NCBI GenBank assembly: GCA_903901045.1
Contig: CAIUPP010000138.1
Coordinates: forward strand, 1 to 64,000
DNA from: an uncultured Planctomycetota bacterium
Lineage (GTDB): Bacteria > Planctomycetota > Brocadiia > CAIUPP01
Direction: 5' to 3'
DNA length: 64,000 bases
Shown: one piece after another, positions 23,303-32,163 of the stretch
Position numbering within the stretch: the first letter of the stretch is position 1
Layout of the letters: each line of letters begins with the position of its first letter
Translations under genes and position numbers: made by a program
Notes under the pieces: generated by a model
What the model saw: the letters and a program-made list of their open reading frames with translations, nothing else
What the model was told of the DNA's origin: nothing
Database searches by the model: none

Positions 23303-24388
23303 CTACGCCGGTTGAACACGGCCTTCGGCGCACTGGCTCGCGCCCAGGCCATCGCCCTCTATTTCCCGCAGCGCGCGGAGAAGGCGGAAGGCGGCGTGCG
23401 CCCAGGTGAAGCGGCGGCGGACGTGCTCGGCGGCGCGGCGGCCGATCTGCCCGATGCGCCGCGGGTGCTGCCTGGCCCAGAGGATTTTCGCGGCAAGGTC
23501 GGCGACGTCCGGCTCGACGGCCCGGAGGAGCAGGTCGCAGTTGCCATGCGGCGAGAGCAGGCGAAACTTGCGGCCGGGCGTCGCGCGCAGCGGGATGGCG
23601 CAGCGCTCATCGGCCAGGTCCAGGAGCGAGGTGCAAGGGGTGTACAGGGCGGGGAGCCCGCAGGCCATCGCCTCGCCCAGGGTGAAACCGAACCCCTCCC
23701 CCATGCTCGGGAGAGCGAAGAGGTCCGCGCTCTGATACAACTCGCGCAATGCGGCGATGCCGAGGTCGCGGCTGTCGAAGATGACGTTACCCGCGCGCTC
23801 AAGCCGGTTGGTGCCGGTGGTCTTCATGTAAAGCTCGTAGCCGGGGACGTTCTGAAACGCGCGCCAGGCACCGAGGAGAAATTGGTACCCCTTGCGGTCG
23901 TTCGGCGCGCCGACCCAGAGGACGCGGAAGGCGCGACGGCCCAACGGCCGCGGACCGGGATAGAAGCTCTCCACGTCCACTCCCTGCGGGACGTACAGGA
24001 CCGGGACGGGGACGAGCTTCTTGAAGACGGGCACGAGGAAGCGCGCGGTGACGAAGATGGCGTCGGCGCCCTGGTGGAGCGCGCTGTCCTCAGCGCGCTC
24101 GGCGCCGCAGCAAGCCGGCTGGGGACAGCCGGCTCCACCACGACCTGGGGTAAGCGTGGCGCTCTCCCATTCCGGGAGTTCGGGGAATTCCCACGCGGTC
24201 CAGAGGACGTTGCAGCGCCCCGGGATCGGCCGGAAGGCGTGCGGCGGACAATGGTGCAGCGCGAGCGGGGCGTCGGGGTCGAGGCGGACGCCCGCCATCT
24301 CCAGGCAGCGACGCCCCCAGCGGTTGCCCTGGGTGTAGCCATAGGCATCGCCGATGCCCTGAACGTCGGTTGCCCAGGCGATTCTCAT
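23303..24388 (-). CDS. GT4-type glycosyltransferase within the head-gene cluster
   Basis: About 361 residues with a GT-B fold. The C-terminal nucleotide-sugar domain is clear: FRVLWVGAPNDRKG, then ADLFALPSMGEGFGFTLGEAMACGLP with the E-x7-E motif. It lies between capsid and connector genes on the same strand, so it is cargo or decorates virion or host surface. Residues about 85-110 (PACCGAERAEDSALHQG) come from two host palindromes inserted in frame at 24077-24139. The ATG at 24388 begins MRIAWATDVQG; an upstream ATG would add 20 low-complexity residues. Confidence 0.75.
   Translation of the reverse strand: MRIAWATDVQGIGDAYGYTQGNRWGRRCLEMAGVRLDPDAPLALHHCPPHAFRPIPGRCNVLWTAWEFPELPEWESATLTPGRGGAGCPQPACCGAERAEDSALHQGADAIFVTARFLVPVFKKLVPVPVLYVPQGVDVESFYPGPRPLGRRAFRVLWVGAPNDRKGYQFLLGAWRAFQNVPGYELYMKTTGTNRLERAGNVIFDSRDLGIAALRELYQSADLFALPSMGEGFGFTLGEAMACGLPALYTPCTSLLDLADERCAIPLRATPGRKFRLLSPHGNCDLLLRAVEPDVADLAAKILWARQHPRRIGQIGRRAAEHVRRRFTWAHAAFRLLRALREIEGDGLGASQCAEGRVQPA
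24077..24139. repeat. Two palindromes inside the glycosyltransferase gene
   Basis: GAGCGCGCTGTCCTCAGCGC (24077-24100) and GCCGGCTGGGGACAGCCGGC (24115-24134) are members of the GCTG(A/T)GGACAGC-centred family that also occurs three times near 25.7 kb. The reading frame is kept through both. Confidence 0.7.
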
Positions 24389-24525
24389 GTCATGCCTCGG
24401 AAAGAAATGGACGGAGATGGACGAACACGGACTGACACGGACAGGCACGGAGGACAGCGGAGGTTCGTGGCGTAATATTCACGTTGCCGTCCTCCGTGTC
24501 TCCGTGCCCCCGTGGTGAGCCGCTG

Positions 24526-25647
24526 TTACGACGGAACGGTGAATGCGCCGGATTTGCGGAAGGCGTCGGCCTGGGCGACCTTGCCGTCCACGCGCTCGAT
24601 GACCTTGATTCCGAGCTGATGCTTGCGGAAGGTCTCGCCGCCGGTGGTGGTGGTTTCAATCAGCATGCGCTGCCGGTCGAACCAGGCGTACTTGGCCAGG
24701 TTGCCGAAGAAGATCAGGCCGTCGGCGAGGTCGGCCTGGGTGCTGTAAGGCTTGCCGAGCAGCAGGCTGGGGGCGTCGGCAATGAGCGGGTCGCGCAGGA
24801 TGGGCATCTTCTGCTCATCCTTGATGCGCAGGCACCAGGAGAGGGTATTCTCGCTCATGACCCAGCGCGCGGCGGCGTGATGCTTGCGCGGGAGGGCGAA
24901 CTTCAGCGCGAGGAGCTTGTCGTAGCTGATCGCTCCGCTGCAGCCGTCCACGGCGGCGATGCCGGAGGCGCTGACGAGCCCCTCGGGCTGGCCGTCGCCG
25001 TCGCCGACGCAGATCTTCTTGTCGCGCTCGGCGGCGATGGCTTCGGCGAAGAGCTGCTGGACGGTGTCCACGATGCCGGGGTTGGCGTCGTCCACCAGTT
25101 CGCGGGAGATGAAGGTGACGGCGCTCATGCCGGCGATGGCCCAGTCGACGTGGCCGAAGACCGGGTCGGCGATGTCGATGTCCTCATTCTCGGCGCGGCC
25201 CCAGGTGATGCTGACGCCGGTGGCGAGGGTGGGGAAGTCGCCGGTGTCGGTGATGACGGGGACCTTGCGGACGTACGGGAAGACTTCGGAGAGCTCGGGG
25301 ACGAGCTGCTCCAGTTCGGCCTGGTAGCCCGGGGGCGCCAGGTAGCCGCCGGCGGTGGCGGAGCCTTCGGAGAGGGCCTTGACGACGGCGTCGTCCAGGT
25401 CGGCGCGAGGGTTGATGCCGAGCTTGAGGATGCCGAGCAGGTAGGCGCGCTCGAAACGGCGCTTCTCCTCGGAGGGGGCCAGCGGCGCGCCGCCGAAGAG
25501 CCCCGCTTTGCGGGCGACTTTGTCCAGGCCGCGATCGCGGACGGCCTTTTCGACCGCGTCGGTCACGATCCCCTGGAGGTTCTCCGAGAGGCTGACCTGC
25601 GCGGCGATTTTCGACGCGAGGGCGTCGAGTTCCTTGTTCTCTTCCAT
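24526..25647 (-). CDS. HK97-type major capsid protein
   Basis: About 373 residues. An N-terminal helical scaffold-like delta region (ELDALASKIAAQVSLSENLQ) precedes the HK97 fold, seen in TAGGYLAPPGYQAELEQLVPE, a P-loop and A-domain with VPVITDTGDFP, and FGNLAKYAWFDRQRMLIETT near the C-terminus. The ATG at 25647 follows GGGAG; an upstream extension would only translate palindromic repeats. It forms the icosahedral shell. Confidence 0.9.
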   Translation of the reverse strand: MEENKELDALASKIAAQVSLSENLQGIVTDAVEKAVRDRGLDKVARKAGLFGGAPLAPSEEKRRFERAYLLGILKLGINPRADLDDAVVKALSEGSATAGGYLAPPGYQAELEQLVPELSEVFPYVRKVPVITDTGDFPTLATGVSITWGRAENEDIDIADPVFGHVDWAIAGMSAVTFISRELVDDANPGIVDTVQQLFAEAIAAERDKKICVGDGDGQPEGLVSASGIAAVDGCSGAISYDKLLALKFALPRKHHAAARWVMSENTLSWCLRIKDEQKMPILRDPLIADAPSLLLGKPYSTQADLADGLIFFGNLAKYAWFDRQRMLIETTTTGGETFRKHQLGIKVIERVDGKVAQADAFRKSGAFTVPS

Positions 25648-25659
25648 TGGGTTCTCCCT

Positions 25660-25782
25660 TGTGGTGGAGCGCGCTGTCCTCAGCGCGCTCGGCAAAACGG
25701 CGAACAACAAACGCGCTGTCCTCAGCGCGCCCGGCAAAAACGGCGGACAACAAGCGCGCTGAGGACAGCGCGCTCCACCATA
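25660..25782. repeat. Triple palindrome array upstream of the capsid gene
   Basis: Three palindromes with core GCGCTG-CC-CAGCGC (about 25667-25692, 25711-25733 and 25753-25777) lie in the capsid leader, the third in opposite orientation. Each can form a hairpin and the outer two can pair with each other. Confidence 0.7.
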
Positions 25783-25813
25783 CGACAGATCGGACGGATT
25801 GGACGGATACGGC

Positions 25814-26662
25814 TCAGGCGCGGCCCATGCGGCGGTTCAGTTCGGCGCGGATGAGTTCACTCACGACGCTCCGGAGACGCGCCCGCATTCGGGCGGCGAC
25901 CTCCTGCGCGCGGGTCTCGATCCAGGCGCGGTCGAATCCGGGCACGGTTTCCTTCTCGCCTGCCCGCGATGCGGCGGGCTCGGGCGGGGTTTCGGGCGGC
26001 ACGGCAACGGCTATGGGCGCAGCATGCTGCGCCCCTACGGCAGCAGATAACGCTTGCTCTACCGGGAGCAAGGCATGCCTTGCCCCTACAAGAGCGGGCG
26101 CGAGGCCCAGAGATTTGATCAGGCTGCGGTGGGTGAGGAGTCCATCGCGCAGGGCGTTGCTGAGCGCTTCGGGGTTGGCAGGGATGGGGACGCCGGAGAA
26201 TTCGAGCAGCTCCCAGCGGGTGATGCGGTAGCCGAGCAGCGCGCCCTTTTCGTCGCGGCGCTCGGTCCACTCGATGGGGCGGAAGCCGATGCTCCAGCCG
26301 CGCAGGTAGCCGCGCCGATAGAGTTCGGCGACCTGCCCGGCGAAGTCGGTGGGGGCCCAGAGGACGCTGGCGCGCAGGGAGTTGCCCTCGACGCGCACCC
26401 GCTCGGCGCGCCCGATGGGAAGGTTGCGGTAGTCGTGCGCCCACATGACGACGGGGTTGCGCTGGAACGCCTCCAGGTCGACGCCGCCGGGCTCGACGAT
26501 GTCCCCGTGCCGGTCGATGGAGTCGGTGGAGATGGTGACGTCCAGGCGGCCGTCTTCCTGCGGGACGGCGCATGAGAGCACCGGCAGGGCCAGGTTGCCG
26601 CGACCGGTGCGCTTGAGGCCGTGGGAGACGGCCCAGGCGGTGAGTTCGGAGAGGTTGGGCAT
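25814..26662 (-). CDS. HK97-family prohead protease
   Basis: About 282 residues. The U35 protease signature is present: STDSIDRHGDIVEPGGVDL, PVVMWAHDYRNLPIG with the catalytic His, and WELLEFSGVPIPANPEAL with the Ser region. It cleaves the capsid delta domain. After residue 185 the text LVGARHALLPVEQ and AAVGAQHAAPI derives from two host palindromes at 26015-26083, kept in frame. The C-terminal linker is Pro/Ala rich. The ATG at 26662 follows AAGGATT. Confidence 0.87.
   Translation of the reverse strand: MPNLSELTAWAVSHGLKRTGRGNLALPVLSCAVPQEDGRLDVTISTDSIDRHGDIVEPGGVDLEAFQRNPVVMWAHDYRNLPIGRAERVRVEGNSLRASVLWAPTDFAGQVAELYRRGYLRGWSIGFRPIEWTERRDEKGALLGYRITRWELLEFSGVPIPANPEALSNALRDGLLTHRSLIKSLGLAPALVGARHALLPVEQALSAAVGAQHAAPIAVAVPPETPPEPAASRAGEKETVPGFDRAWIETRAQEVAARMRARLRSVVSELIRAELNRRMGRA
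26015..26083. repeat. Two GCATGC-centred palindromes inside the protease gene
   Basis: GGGCGCAGCATGCTGCGCCC (26015-26034) and GCAAGGCATGCCTTGC (26068-26083), each followed by CCCTAC, as in their intergenic copies near 23285 and 12000. Confidence 0.75.
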
Positions 26663-26723
26663 GGGGGAATCCTTAAAGGACTGCAAGGACTACAAGGACT
26701 GCAACGACAACGGCGGGGAGGCG

Positions 26724-27911
26724 CTACTCGCGCTCCGGCACTCTGTTGACCGGCACGTAAAACCTGTCCCCCTGACCCACCTGCTCGTAGCCTCCTTCGG
26801 CGCGCGCCTCGTTGCGCGTGAGCAGGCCGGCCTGGAAGTCCTCGCGCGCCATGCGGCGCTGGGACTCGCGGTCCGCGGGGACGGGGGATTCGAATTGGAC
26901 GGTGAGCGCGGGATCGAAACGTGGCATGAGATCCTGGTTGATCTGGTCGGTGATGAGTTGCAGCAGCGGGGCGACGCAGTAGCGCGCGAAGATGGTGTCC
27001 ATGGCATCGGCGACGGCGCGGTTGACGTCCTGCGAGAGGCCGATGACGGCGGCGGGGACGCCGAAGATGGCGAGGATCTCGTCGCGCGCCAGTTGGGCGG
27101 ATTCGGCGAAGGCCATTTCGCTGGGGGTGAGGGTGATCTGTTTGGCTTTGAGCCCGGCTTCGAGGACGAGCCACTTGCCGGCGTTGTCGGCGCCGGAGTA
27201 CTTCAACTCCATCTGCGCGCGAAGGCGGGAGATGGCGGCATCGTCCAAGCGCGAGTCGGATTCGAGGACGCCGCCGGGCCAGGCGCCGCGGCGCATGAGC
27301 TGGCGCTGGACGCATTTCATCGCCTCGTGGCTGTCCACCGTCTCGGCGGCGGCCTGGAGCGGCCCCTGCCCGTAGTACAGGTCGGCGGGGTTGGGGAGGC
27401 GCAGGTGGATGATTTCGTCGCGGCCGAAGGAGACGGTGCGCCCGCCCTGCGTGTACTCGTAGCCGGCGATGAAGTCGCGGCTGTCGGGGAGGACGCGCAT
27501 TCCCTGCGAGGGGCAAACCCAGATTTCCGCGGGCGCGCCGAGGCCGTTGCGCGGGACGTACCAGTACGCGTTGCCGGTGAGCTCGAGGAAGGTGATGGTC
27601 TGCGACCAGAGCCAGTAGCGGGTGTGGAAGGGATTGACGGTGTTGAAGAGGCGGAGGGCCGGATGGGCGGGGTCGGTGATTTCCGTCAGGCCGCCCCCCT
27701 CGCTCCGATAGACGCACAACGGGGTGGCGGCAACGCGGTTGGCGATGGTGCGGACGGCGGCGAAGACCCAGTGGCGGAAGTGACGCACCTGCTCGGAGGG
27801 GTCGTCCGCCCAGGCGGCGGGCCGCCCGGATTGGAAGAAGGGGATGAGCGCGGCGCGGAAACGGCCTTCGGGCGCGGCGGATTTGCGGCGGAGCCAGTTG
27901 AGGAGGTTCAT
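26724..27911 (-). CDS. HK97-type portal protein
   Basis: 395 residues. VFAAVRTIANRVAATPLCVY, ITFLELTGNAYWYVPRN and ILAIFGVPAAVIGLSQDVNR, then NQDLMPRF, are conserved portal segments. It forms the dodecameric DNA channel of the head and binds terminase and connector. Confidence 0.92.
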   Translation of the reverse strand: MNLLNWLRRKSAAPEGRFRAALIPFFQSGRPAAWADDPSEQVRHFRHWVFAAVRTIANRVAATPLCVYRSEGGGLTEITDPAHPALRLFNTVNPFHTRYWLWSQTITFLELTGNAYWYVPRNGLGAPAEIWVCPSQGMRVLPDSRDFIAGYEYTQGGRTVSFGRDEIIHLRLPNPADLYYGQGPLQAAAETVDSHEAMKCVQRQLMRRGAWPGGVLESDSRLDDAAISRLRAQMELKYSGADNAGKWLVLEAGLKAKQITLTPSEMAFAESAQLARDEILAIFGVPAAVIGLSQDVNRAVADAMDTIFARYCVAPLLQLITDQINQDLMPRFDPALTVQFESPVPADRESQRRMAREDFQAGLLTRNEARAEGGYEQVGQGDRFYVPVNRVPERE

Positions 27912-27939
27912 AGGGGTCTCTCAACAAAAGAAGGGAAAC

Positions 27940-28115
27940 GGCGATTTGCGATTGCTCGGGAGCGCTTGCGCGCCCCTCTTGATTACTGATTTGCGATGTA
28001 CGAATTGAACGACCCCCTGTAACTGGGGTTTGCGCGTAATGCCGGCATCATTCTGAAATCGCAAGTCACAGGTGCGCCATGCGCACCGCGTAATCGCCAA
28101 TCGCAAATCGTCCGT
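27940..28115. repeat. Heptamer repeats between terminase and portal genes
   Basis: GATTTGCGATT/GATTACTGATT heptamers and a GGTGCGCCATGCGCACC hairpin (about 28070) fill this spacer. I see no gene here. Confidence 0.55.
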
Positions 28116-28118
28116 GCT

Positions 28119-29555
28119 TCATAGCCATATTGCGCGCGGTTCCGGCGGAGCGGGGACGAAGGTCAGCGCGAGGGCGTCGGCAAGGTCGGGGGAGCGGCCG
28201 AGGCGGGCGCGGATTTCGTCCTTCCCCTCCAGGCGAATCTGCCCGCGGCTCGTGTAGGAGAAACGCGGGGCGATGCATTCCGCCGCGAGCGCGTCGCTGC
28301 CGGGGGGCAGCGCGAGAGGCCGATCCGCGCCGCCGTCCGAGAACGGGGTAAGGCATGCCTTACCCCTACGCGAGCGAGCGTCGTTGTCCGTTGTAGGGTC
28401 AAGGCATGCCTTGACCCTACTCTCAGAAAGACCCCGCACCGGGTCCAGCGCTTCGCGCAGCAGCCAGTAGCACTCGGCGCGGACGTTGGCGAAGCGGTCC
28501 GCCTCCACGGCGCGCCCGGCCATGTTCACCGCGACGGCGGCGAACCCCTGCTCGCGCAACCGGTCGGTGACGCCCCCACCCAGGCCGGTGTCATCGATGC
28601 GCACGCGGCGCGCGGGGATGGCCTGCTCGCGGGCCAGCGCCAGCAGCGCGCCCGCCGTGGCCATCGTGTCCTGCCCCTGCCGCGCGACGACATGCCGCAG
28701 CGCGTACCGGTCGCGCAGGATCATCACCGTGCGGTCGGAGCCGAAGCGCGCCACGTCCACTCCCAGCACCTGGCTATCGCGATCCAGCGGGGGAATCTCT
28801 CGCCTCATGGCTTCCTCCACCCAGCCCAGCGGAATGAGGCAATCCTCCCCCTCCGCGGGGAACTCGCCCAGCACGCGGCTGGCGTAGGCGGCGGAACCGG
28901 CCCCCCACTGCGCGCGCTGCGCCTCGATCCACTCGGCCGTGACCAGCCCCGGCACCACCTCGCGCCGCTCGATGACGTTCGGCGAATCGGCGCAGGAGAT
29001 GTGCAGCCGCTCGAAACCGCTGCCGGGCTTGTGCGAGTCGTAGAAGAAGCCGCTGGGCGACACGGGGTTGCCAATGAGCAGCAGCCGGCTGTTGCGGCTG
29101 GTGAGCAGCCCCATGACGGCTTCATAGATTTCCGCCGGCACCCCTCCGGCCTCGTCGACGATGACCAGGATGTTCTCGCAGTGCAGCCCCTGAAGCCGCT
29201 GCGGCTCGTTGGTGCTGAAGCCGAAGGCGCGGCGGCAGTCGGTGAGGCGGATTTCCGTGCGGTTGACCTGGCCGACGCCCCGGTCCGCGAACTGCGTGCG
29301 CTGCCAGAGGCGGCGGATTTCCGGCCAGAGCACGTCGCGCACCTGGCGGAAGGTGGGCGCGGTGGTGGTGACCAGCACGGGGGTGTGCTCGGCAAGGAAC
29401 CAGACCGCGGCGACCGCGGCGGCGTGCGTTTTGCCGACCCCATGCCCGCTGCGGACCGTGACGCGCGGATGCCGCTCGATGGCGCGCAACACATCGCATT
29501 GCCGTTCCCAGAGCGTGTCAAGTTCAATCCCCCTGGCGAATTCAAGCGGACCCAC
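28119..29555 (-). CDS. Terminase large subunit
   Basis: About 478 residues. The ATPase domain has Walker A SGHGVGKT and Walker B ILVIVDEAGG; the RNase H-like nuclease starts at LGVDVARFGSDRT with further acidic residues in RIDDTGLGGGVTDR. It pumps and cuts phage DNA. A GTG at 29555 preceded by GGAGG is the likely start. Two palindromes at 28345-28420 are read in frame as RVKACLDPTTDN and SRRGKACLTPF in a loop of the nuclease domain. Confidence 0.9.
   Translation of the reverse strand: MGPLEFARGIELDTLWERQCDVLRAIERHPRVTVRSGHGVGKTHAAAVAAVWFLAEHTPVLVTTTAPTFRQVRDVLWPEIRRLWQRTQFADRGVGQVNRTEIRLTDCRRAFGFSTNEPQRLQGLHCENILVIVDEAGGVPAEIYEAVMGLLTSRNSRLLLIGNPVSPSGFFYDSHKPGSGFERLHISCADSPNVIERREVVPGLVTAEWIEAQRAQWGAGSAAYASRVLGEFPAEGEDCLIPLGWVEEAMRREIPPLDRDSQVLGVDVARFGSDRTVMILRDRYALRHVVARQGQDTMATAGALLALAREQAIPARRVRIDDTGLGGGVTDRLREQGFAAVAVNMAGRAVEADRFANVRAECYWLLREALDPVRGLSESRVKACLDPTTDNDARSRRGKACLTPFSDGGADRPLALPPGSDALAAECIAPRFSYTSRGQIRLEGKDEIRARLGRSPDLADALALTFVPAPPEPRAIWL
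28345..28420. repeat. Two GCATGC-centred palindromes inside the terminase gene
   Basis: GGGGTAAGGCATGCCTTACC (28345-28366) and a 28-base palindrome from GTAGGGTCAAGGCATG to CCTTGACCCTAC (28393-28420). They are perfect palindromes and lie within an open reading frame. Confidence 0.78.
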
Positions 29556-29701
29556 GCACGACCTCCGGGCACCACGGAAACAACGGGGCTCTCGCAAAGA
29601 CGCTAAGACGCAAAGAACGGCGGGGCTGGGTTACGGACAGGACGGCAGGTTTCGTGTTTGAACGTTGGACGTTGAAAGTTGAGAGTTGAAAGTTGAATCC
29701 G

Positions 29702-30091
29702 TCAGCCTCTCCGTTTCTTCGCCCGGTACTCCATGTACGCCTTGAGCATTTCCGACATCGTCATATCCGCGATATCCTTCTCCGGCGACATCGGCTGCTC
29801 CTCGGCCCGTTCCTTCTCTAGCCGCTCCAGGTACAAGCGTCCCAGCCAGATCTGCGCCGGAACCTTTCCCGCCCGGACAGACTCAAGCAGGCTGCGTCGC
29901 ATCCGGGTCCGCAACCGCGCGAACCCGCGGCGGAGCGACTTGGCGAAGCGAGTGCGAACGAACTCCGCGGAGCAATCCAACTCCGCCGCAATCTCCTCCA
30001 CCGTGCACCCGATAGCCGCCATCTTCAGCACCCGAGCCGCGACCGTGGTCGCTCGCTTGGCACTCTGCACTCTGCCTTTGTCTTTCTTCAT
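29702..30091 (-). CDS. Probable terminase small subunit
   Basis: About 129 residues. A helix-turn-helix (AIGCTVEEIAAELDCSAEFV) is followed by a helical region with KVPAQIWLGRLYLERLEKE, as in several small terminase subunits. Its position just before the large subunit supports the call. The ATG at 30091 begins MKKDKG; a longer form would translate heptamer repeats (DAERIMKKDKGRVQSAK). Confidence 0.65.
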   Translation of the reverse strand: MKKDKGRVQSAKRATTVAARVLKMAAIGCTVEEIAAELDCSAEFVRTRFAKSLRRGFARLRTRMRRSLLESVRAGKVPAQIWLGRLYLERLEKERAEEQPMSPEKDIADMTMSEMLKAYMEYRAKKRRG

Positions 30092-30196
30092 TATGCGCTC
30101 TGCATCCTGCATTCTTCCGTCCTCTTCCGCGCAGGACGACGGGGCCAGACACCCCCGTACACGACGGGCGGACTCTCCCCCCTGCGCCCCGGTCAC

Positions 30197-30505
30197 TAAA
30201 CGCCGGCAGTTCTCTGTTCCGTGTCGCGTCGGACACGATCACTTTGTACGTCGCTTGCGGCCGGTGCGCCCTTGCGGCAAATGCGTCTCACACGACCGTG
30301 CATCGGATGCGCCGGTCACGACAAGGAACAGACAACTGCCGTACGTCATACACTCCACAAAAAGTCCGGAAGGTGGCGCGGACTATCCAGTCCGCGATTC
30401 ATCTCGTTTCCATGGCCGCTGCAGCGGCCAAAGCTCTATTCATTCAAAACTCAGTACTCAGTGTTCAGTACTCTGCACTCTCCGTAAAAAGCGTCTCCTC
30501 ACCCC
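30197..30505. other. Spacer with repeats only
   Basis: This 309-base stretch holds GTGGCGCGGACTATCCAGTCC (about 30370) and CAGTACTCAGTGTTCAGTAC heptamers (about 30447-30482). I see no credible gene. Confidence 0.5.
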
Positions 30506-30527
30506 TATCAGGGTTCGTATACCATGA
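30506..30527. repeat. Direct repeat, left copy
   Basis: Begins TATCAGGGTTCGTATACC. The partner at 32530 differs at one position. Confidence 0.7.
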
Positions 30528-30795
30528 GAACTTGACATCGCGGGCTGTAGAAGGACACTACCGAAAGGGAGAATGGGCTTGGTAGGAGAAGTCCAGGAAG
30601 AATTGGTGTTACTCAGAAAGACGATGCGACCAAGGAATACGCGGGGGTTCAGCAGCTATAGCGGATCGTCTTTAAGCACAAGTACATCGAAGGATGGGGA
30701 ACGCACCAATGCGGAATTGGTTTCAGAAGAATCCGGCAGGAAAGAAATGGGCAATCCTCAGATGTCACCATCCCATGCGCGGATGCTTGGGAACT

Positions 30796-31980
30796 TCAAA
30801 TCTGGGTGGCTCCGGATTGCTTGGGGCGCATTAGCTGGAACGCGGCGAGGACGCGCGCAATTAAGAGAGGTTCGCTGGAAAAGTAGGCAGTGTTGGCTTG
30901 ACTTCCCCGCTCGCGTTGAGGAACTACGTCGCAGGATACCAATAGTTGTTTATCGTCGCAGATCAAAAAGCCGTTTGCAAACGGCATCTTCGCGTACAAC
31001 ACAGCTTCCTTCCGTTTGTTCTTTAATGTCTCAAGCGGCTGCGGCAAAGGCTCATCTTCGGCCGTTACCGGCAGGAGGACTACGACTGAACGAGGAGTTT
31101 TAGTGCCGCTGATGTTCTTCAAGCCAAAATCCCGAATGGATTTGGCGATGTCCATGTCCAGTGATCGTGTTGCCCACAAGACGTTTTCTGACGACTCGCG
31201 AATCATGGTAGTTGCCAGGTCTACAAAATCTTGCCTCTTCGCCAATCGGATCGTAGCAAAGTTCATTTCCGCGCAAGTGTCCCAGCAGGAGTGGTCGGCG
31301 TCGACGGTTCCAGTAATCAAGTCGGACAGGCATTCTTTCCGACCGGCTGCAAGTGGCAGCCCAGCGGGAGGAACGATTTCCGCCACCAAGAAAAGCGGCA
31401 CTCCAACCATGAAATAAATGTAAGCTGCGGGCGGAAAAGAATGCCAGAGGAACTGCACTAGGGCCCAATCACTGCCTGGGTTGACATAAAACTTCAATTT
31501 GTCGACAAGCCAGTCGGAGACGCCCTGAGGAGCCAACTCCAACAAGTGGGGGGCTATCTGCACCATAAACGTCTTGAAGAAGATGCATAAGGGCACGGAG
31601 ACAATGAAGATGACTCCAACGACGCTCAAGGTACCGGAAATTGCCGCCTTTCCGTTAAAGCGCGTAATCAATCTCAGAAGGCATGGGGTCAAGGCACAGA
31701 CTAGGAAGAGGTGGTTTGCGTGGGCAACCGGATTGCCGAAGATGTAGGAGAAGATGAAGATTACGCCGACGTAAAGGGCCATCGTGAGCAGGGCAAATGG
31801 TAACCACAACTTCTTTACAAGAAAACCAAGACAACCAAGTCTGTCCTTCCGCCAAGGAAGGTAGATGAGTGCAAACGATGTAAAATACAGATGGAGGTAA
31901 TCGAGAAGCGCCCCTAAACTCCTGGCGATCCAAGTGGTGATGGTGGCGAAATATCCAGGCGCACGCTGGTAAAGGTTCAT
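30796..31980 (-). CDS. Multi-TM protein with PLD-like C-terminal domain
   Basis: 394 residues. Four or five membrane helices lie in the first 215 residues (for example ALLTMALYVGVIFIFSYIF). The cytoplasmic C-terminal half, from DFVDLATTMIRESSENVLWA to KMPFANGFLICDDKQLLVS and FSSEPLLIARVLAAF, has the shape of a phospholipase D-like fold, but I do not see the HxK motif, so it is probably a binding or sensing domain. Base composition is lower in GC than its neighbours. It sits in a direct-repeat-flanked insert of a prophage, so superinfection exclusion or phage defence is a reasonable inference. Confidence 0.65.
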   Translation of the reverse strand: MNLYQRAPGYFATITTWIARSLGALLDYLHLYFTSFALIYLPWRKDRLGCLGFLVKKLWLPFALLTMALYVGVIFIFSYIFGNPVAHANHLFLVCALTPCLLRLITRFNGKAAISGTLSVVGVIFIVSVPLCIFFKTFMVQIAPHLLELAPQGVSDWLVDKLKFYVNPGSDWALVQFLWHSFPPAAYIYFMVGVPLFLVAEIVPPAGLPLAAGRKECLSDLITGTVDADHSCWDTCAEMNFATIRLAKRQDFVDLATTMIRESSENVLWATRSLDMDIAKSIRDFGLKNISGTKTPRSVVVLLPVTAEDEPLPQPLETLKNKRKEAVLYAKMPFANGFLICDDKQLLVSCDVVPQRERGSQANTAYFSSEPLLIARVLAAFQLMRPKQSGATQI

Positions 31981-31992
31981 TGGCAGGCTGGG

Positions 31993-32163
31993 TTACTTGC
32001 GGAAACCAGCAACTGCCACAACTGTGGCAATCCCAGAACAAGCCAAGCGCAAGATACCAATCGGCGTAGAAAGGGCCATGGCAAAGAACACCGCTAGTAC
32101 AACCGTAGCCCAAGTGTTCGTCCAGAACCGCCGCTTGTTGCGTGTTTGCTGCAAAGTTCTCAC
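31993..32163 (-). CDS. 56-residue membrane protein encoded upstream of the PLD-like gene
   Basis: A GTG start at 32163 is preceded by AGGGGAG with 6-base spacing. The product begins MRTLQQTRNKRRFWTNTW, has two hydrophobic helices (about 19-33 and 37-53) and ends GFRK. The stop is 12 bases before the start of the PLD-like gene, so both are likely co-transcribed. It may be a partner subunit of that protein. A possible promoter (TTGACG 32220-32215, TATTAC-type -10) lies upstream. Confidence 0.6.
   Translation of the reverse strand: MRTLQQTRNKRRFWTNTWATVVLAVFFAMALSTPIGILRLACSGIATVVAVAGFRK

Noticed and set aside
25647-25737. N-terminal extension of the capsid ORF
   Set aside because: The extra 30 residues are translated palindromes, and the ATG at 25647 has a ribosome site and begins the usual capsid N-terminus.
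28345-28420. Palindromes considered as cos or pac sites in the terminase gene
   Set aside because: The same palindromes occur in unrelated spacers and in the protease gene, so they are dispersed repeats rather than packaging signals.
30573-31103. 176-codon plus-strand ORF in the cargo insert
   Set aside because: Overlaps the 3' end of the PLD-like gene in antisense and lacks domains. The region 30528-30795 may be only trailer sequence.
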